A stretch of DNA of 7,423 nt, taken from positions 1 through 7,423 of the forward strand of contig CAINNT010000191.1 in NCBI GenBank assembly GCA_903851225.1, read 5' to 3'. Positions 5,069-7,423 of the stretch are shown piece after piece. This DNA comes from an uncultured Chloroflexota bacterium. Its GTDB lineage: Bacteria; Chloroflexota; Limnocylindria; Limnocylindrales; Limnocylindraceae. Positions within the stretch are counted from its first letter, which is position 1. Every line of letters starts with the position of its first letter. The position numbers were made by a program, and so were the translations under genes. The notes under the pieces are model-generated. The model made no database searches. It was given only the letters and a program-made list of their open reading frames with translations, and had not been told where the DNA came from.

Positions 5069-7261
5069 CTACGAGGGGAGGCTCTCCTCACCGGTTATAT
5101 CGCGACGAAGGCTACAGGTGTGTTGGGTGCGCACCGCAAGCGTGGCTCCAGGGAGCAGTTCAACCTGACGTACGAGATGCAGTGAGCTCCCCTGATACAC
5201 GCGTTCAAAACCGCCCTCGGAGTTGGAGATCGTTTCGATCGGAGCCCATGCAGCGCTCGCCGCCGGCGCGGTGGCGGTCGTGAGCCCAATACCGAGATAG
5301 TCGTTCCCTGAGCTGAGTGCCACGCCCGCTGCCGCTTCCCCCGGTGCATCGTGCGACATGCGCACATTCGCCGTGGTCCAGTGCGCGGCGGGATTCCCTC
5401 CGCCACCGAGCAGCATCAGGTTCCACTCCTCGTCAAGGACGGCGCTGAGTCCGGGGCCACCGACGTGCACGAGCGAGGTCTCTACCGTGATCGTTGGATT
5501 CATGCGGTCACCTGCGAGGAGGATGGTTCTCGTCGCAGCGATGCTCGTGCCAGCAATCGTTTGGGTGGCGGTCAGCGTGGCACTGCGATCGTCGTGATTA
5601 GTTAGTGCCCACGGCGTTGCGGCAAAGCTACCGATCGCACCGGCCGCACCGTCCGCGATTGCACGACCGCTGGTGCCCATCGGGTAGAGGCGCAGCAGCG
5701 CGGAGCGTCGCTCGTAGTCGTCGTACTGCAGCTTTGCCGCCAAGCCGGGCTCCTTCACCGAGACGAGATCGTGGATCGACGCGACGCCACCACTCTCTGT
5801 CGTGACGCTCGCCGATGTGCCCGCCGCCTCGGCCCTGGCATGCTCACGAAGCTTCTCGTGATACGCCTCAGGGCGCCGACGCATCACTGCGAGCAGGGCA
5901 TGGTGAGGAGCTCGCAGGTCAAGCGACGTGATGGCACCCCCCTCGGCCGGATCGATCTGTATTCGGGCACCAGCGTTGGCGAGCTGCACCTCAGGTGTTC
6001 CGTCGAGGTCAAGATCGGCGATCAGCGCTGGCTGGATCGCATCGGCGTTGGAGCGGCGGTATGTGCCGTCGGCAATGTCTTCGGCTGCGATCAGGTGCTC
6101 GAAGGTGGCGAGGCGCATGTGCGTGATGTACACACCACCGAAGAGGCCGTGCCAGTAGCAGTCATTCGACTGACCGCGATGAAGGTGGTCTTCGGCGGCA
6201 CGTCGTTCGGCACCTGCTGGCATGGCGGCCACCTTGGCACTGGTGCGCAGCATCTGCTTGTGGAGATCGTTGATCTCGGTGTACTTCACTTGGAAGTTGC
6301 GCCAGAACCCACCACGGAGATAGCGGGCTTCGGGGCTCTTCGCATCTTGTGCCGCGTGCAGCATTGGCCCAAAGACCTGCGACTCATCGGCTGGCAACAC
6401 CCAGTCGCCCATCTCGGCGTACGACGAGGTCGGCAGATAGACACGCCCGATCGGACCGCGCTCATCGAGCCATCGCGATGGCGTCGTCGTGGTGAGCCAA
6501 TCAGCGTGTTCCTCGAGAGCGGTGAAGAACTTCTCGACCCACTCTCCTTCACCCCAACAGTGATCCCAGGTGGTTGGCCAGGAGCCAAACTTCTCGCCGT
6601 CGTCGCCCATCGTGCCGATACGATCACCCTCTGGGGTGGCGTGTTCACGTAGATAGTCAATAACGCTCTCAACGGAGCCGAAGGGGATGCGGTAGCGAAG
6701 TCCCTGTTCGGTGCCGAAAACGGTCAGTGGTTTCCCCTCATCTTCGGTGAGGTACGCGCCCCAGAGCGCATCTTCAGGAATGGCGGCGGCACGGAAGTGA
6801 GCGTCATCGAGGATCGTCCAGCGATAGCCACCGTCGTGCAGAGCCGCGGGGAGCGACGGCTCCCAGACCCGCTCGGCCAGCCACGCGCCTTGGGGTGCCA
6901 CGCCGACTAGTTCCTTGATTCGCTCGCGCATGCGACGTAGTTGCGCGACGCGGTCAGCGGCGGGGAGTGAGGCGAGGATCGGCTCGTAGAGTCCGCCGCC
7001 AACGATCTCCACCTGGCCGCGCTCGACGAGCCCACGTACCCGCGCGAGGAACTCCGGATGCGCGGCGGCGAACCACTCAAGCAGTGGGCCCGTGTAATGG
7101 AGCGAGATTCGAACCTTCGGGTGGCGTTCGAGCGCCTCGATCATCGGCAGATAGGCCTTCTCGTAGATCTCGTCGAAGACCCAGCCGAAGTTGCCGACCG
7201 GCTGATGGTTGTGGAGGGTAAGTGCGAGCGAGATCCGACGAGATGCGCTGCTGCTGCTCAT
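5069..7261 (-). CDS. GH57 family 4-alpha-glucanotransferase/alpha-amylase
   Basis: The 730-residue enzyme acts on alpha-1,4-glucans by a retaining mechanism. GH57 conserved regions appear in order: LHNHQP (16-21), GGGLYEP (88-94), WLAERVWEP (127-135) with Glu130 as predicted nucleophile, GDDGEKFG (219-226) with Asp220/Asp221 as predicted acid/base, and YAEMGDWVLP (281-290). The region about 285-380, containing NFQVKYTEINDLHKQM (322-337) and NDCYWHGLFGGVY (366-378), fits the DUF1925 helical domain. The beta-rich remainder, about 405-730, fits DUF1926. This three-part plan is that of the Thermococcus-type glucanotransferase rather than the shorter GH57 branching enzymes. There is no signal peptide, so it is cytoplasmic. 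The gene starts 9 bp after a probable glucan phosphorylase, a sensible partner in glycogen or maltodextrin breakdown. Transferase versus hydrolase activity cannot be settled here. Confidence 0.93.
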   Translation of the reverse strand: MSSSSASRRISLALTLHNHQPVGNFGWVFDEIYEKAYLPMIEALERHPKVRISLHYTGPLLEWFAAAHPEFLARVRGLVERGQVEIVGGGLYEPILASLPAADRVAQLRRMRERIKELVGVAPQGAWLAERVWEPSLPAALHDGGYRWTILDDAHFRAAAIPEDALWGAYLTEDEGKPLTVFGTEQGLRYRIPFGSVESVIDYLREHATPEGDRIGTMGDDGEKFGSWPTTWDHCWGEGEWVEKFFTALEEHADWLTTTTPSRWLDERGPIGRVYLPTSSYAEMGDWVLPADESQVFGPMLHAAQDAKSPEARYLRGGFWRNFQVKYTEINDLHKQMLRTSAKVAAMPAGAERRAAEDHLHRGQSNDCYWHGLFGGVYITHMRLATFEHLIAAEDIADGTYRRSNADAIQPALIADLDLDGTPEVQLANAGARIQIDPAEGGAITSLDLRAPHHALLAVMRRRPEAYHEKLREHARAEAAGTSASVTTESGGVASIHDLVSVKEPGLAAKLQYDDYERRSALLRLYPMGTSGRAIADGAAGAIGSFAATPWALTNHDDRSATLTATQTIAGTSIAATRTILLAGDRMNPTITVETSLVHVGGPGLSAVLDEEWNLMLLGGGGNPAAHWTTANVRMSHDAPGEAAAGVALSSGNDYLGIGLTTATAPAASAAWAPIETISNSEGGFERVYQGSSLHLVRQVELLPGATLAVRTQHTCSLRRDITGEESLPS
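5075..5089 (+). terminator. Weak hairpin at the DUF885/GH57 convergent junction
   Basis: Six pairs, including one G-U in the plus-strand RNA, form around a 3-nt loop (GGGGAG...). It lies just after the DUF885 stop, inside the 3' end of the GH57 gene. There is no U-tract. It is the only candidate for ending either transcript at this 5-bp junction. Confidence 0.25.
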
Positions 7262-7267
7262 GGGGAG

Positions 7268-7273
7268 AGGTTA
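7268..7273 (-). promoter_or_regulatory. Candidate -10 box for the GH57 gene, containing the upstream stop codon
   Basis: The minus strand reads TAACCT. Its first three bases are the TAA stop of the preceding gene, and it ends 6 nt before the ATG at 7261. The intervening bases are pyrimidine-rich and cannot act as a Shine-Dalgarno site, so leaderless initiation from this box would explain the missing ribosome-binding site. Read-through from the upstream gene is also possible. Confidence 0.45.
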
Positions 7274-7423
7274 GCGGTGAGACCCCGGTTGTGGGGTGGC
7301 CGCTGGGAGATAGAGCTTCTCGCAGTACTCGTGGAGCATCCGCGTGGTGCTGAAGCGCCACAGGGTGCTGCCGATCGATGCGCGAGCGAGGTCGAGCCAG
7401 GCCGCTGAGAGCCCATCCGCGCC
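7271..7423 (-). CDS. glgP: C-terminal end of probable alpha-glucan phosphorylase (partial)
   Basis: Only the last 50 codons are inside the window; the gene enters from the right edge. The reading frame is open from position 7423 to TAA at 7271-7273. The segment LWRFSTTRMLHEYCEKLYLP (21-40 of the visible part) matches the C-terminus of GT35 glycogen/maltodextrin phosphorylases, which typically end with a TRRMVREYVEKLYLP-like helix. These enzymes release glucose-1-phosphate from alpha-1,4-glucans. The call rests on this short stretch plus the GH57 neighbour 9 bp downstream. The pyridoxal-phosphate site would lie outside the window. Confidence 0.68.
   Translation of the reverse strand, partial: GADGLSAAWLDLARASIGSTLWRFSTTRMLHEYCEKLYLPAATPQPGSHR

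Noticed and set aside
5771..6652. 293-codon open frame antisense to the GH57 gene
   Set aside because: GC-rich coding DNA commonly keeps opposite frames open. The opposite strand here encodes all GH57 motifs, and this frame shows no recognisable domain.
1..7423. tRNA, rRNA, CRISPR, insertion sequence or prophage features
   Set aside because: No cloverleaf-like segment, spaced repeat array, transposase motif or terminal repeats were noticed on reading both strands. A covariance-model search could still find a small RNA.

Overview
The window is gene-dense, high-GC bacterial DNA with nine genes. Eight are complete and one is cut by the right edge. Gaps between genes run from a 4-bp overlap to about 115 bp. 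The organism is probably a member of the Chloroflexota, perhaps a small-genome aquatic lineage. That guess rests on a LysM membrane protein with a Thr/Pro linker and an N-terminal four-cysteine block, a pattern I associate with Chloroflexota. A high-GC actinobacterium cannot be excluded. No phage, transposon, CRISPR or RNA gene is visible.

Layout. (1) Positions 40-1186, minus strand: a three-gene operon of a small four-helix membrane protein, nickel superoxide dismutase (sodN) and its S26-type maturation protease (sodX). It ends in a stem-loop at 10-27. (2) Positions 1301-2901, plus strand: a PlsC-like acyltransferase overlapping by ATGA with the bitopic LysM protein. (3) Positions 2914-3249, minus strand: a 111-residue NTF2/SnoaL-like protein, convergent with the LysM gene. 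(4) Positions 3273-5063, plus strand: a 596-residue DUF885 protein with an HExxPGH motif, divergent from the NTF2-like gene across only 23 bp. (5) Positions 5069-7423, minus strand: a GH57 4-alpha-glucanotransferase/amylase, preceded by the C-terminal end of what looks like an alpha-glucan phosphorylase.

How the genes work together. The sod operon encodes a precursor enzyme with its HCDVPCG nickel hook behind a 15-residue leader, plus the protease expected to remove that leader. The acyltransferase and LysM genes form an envelope-related pair. The phosphorylase and GH57 enzymes fit storage-glucan or maltodextrin turnover.

The most notable pattern is in the gene starts. Four transcription-unit or possible promoter-proximal starts (1301, 3249, 3273, 7261) lack a convincing Shine-Dalgarno site and instead have a TANNNT box ending 6-8 nt before the start codon, the geometry expected for leaderless mRNAs. 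Three others (sodN, the LysM gene and the first gene of the sod operon) have Shine-Dalgarno-like sequences. The two divergent starts at 3249 and 3273 appear to be served by overlapping -10 boxes centred on one GGTACC palindrome. The GH57 -10 candidate contains the stop codon of the gene before it.
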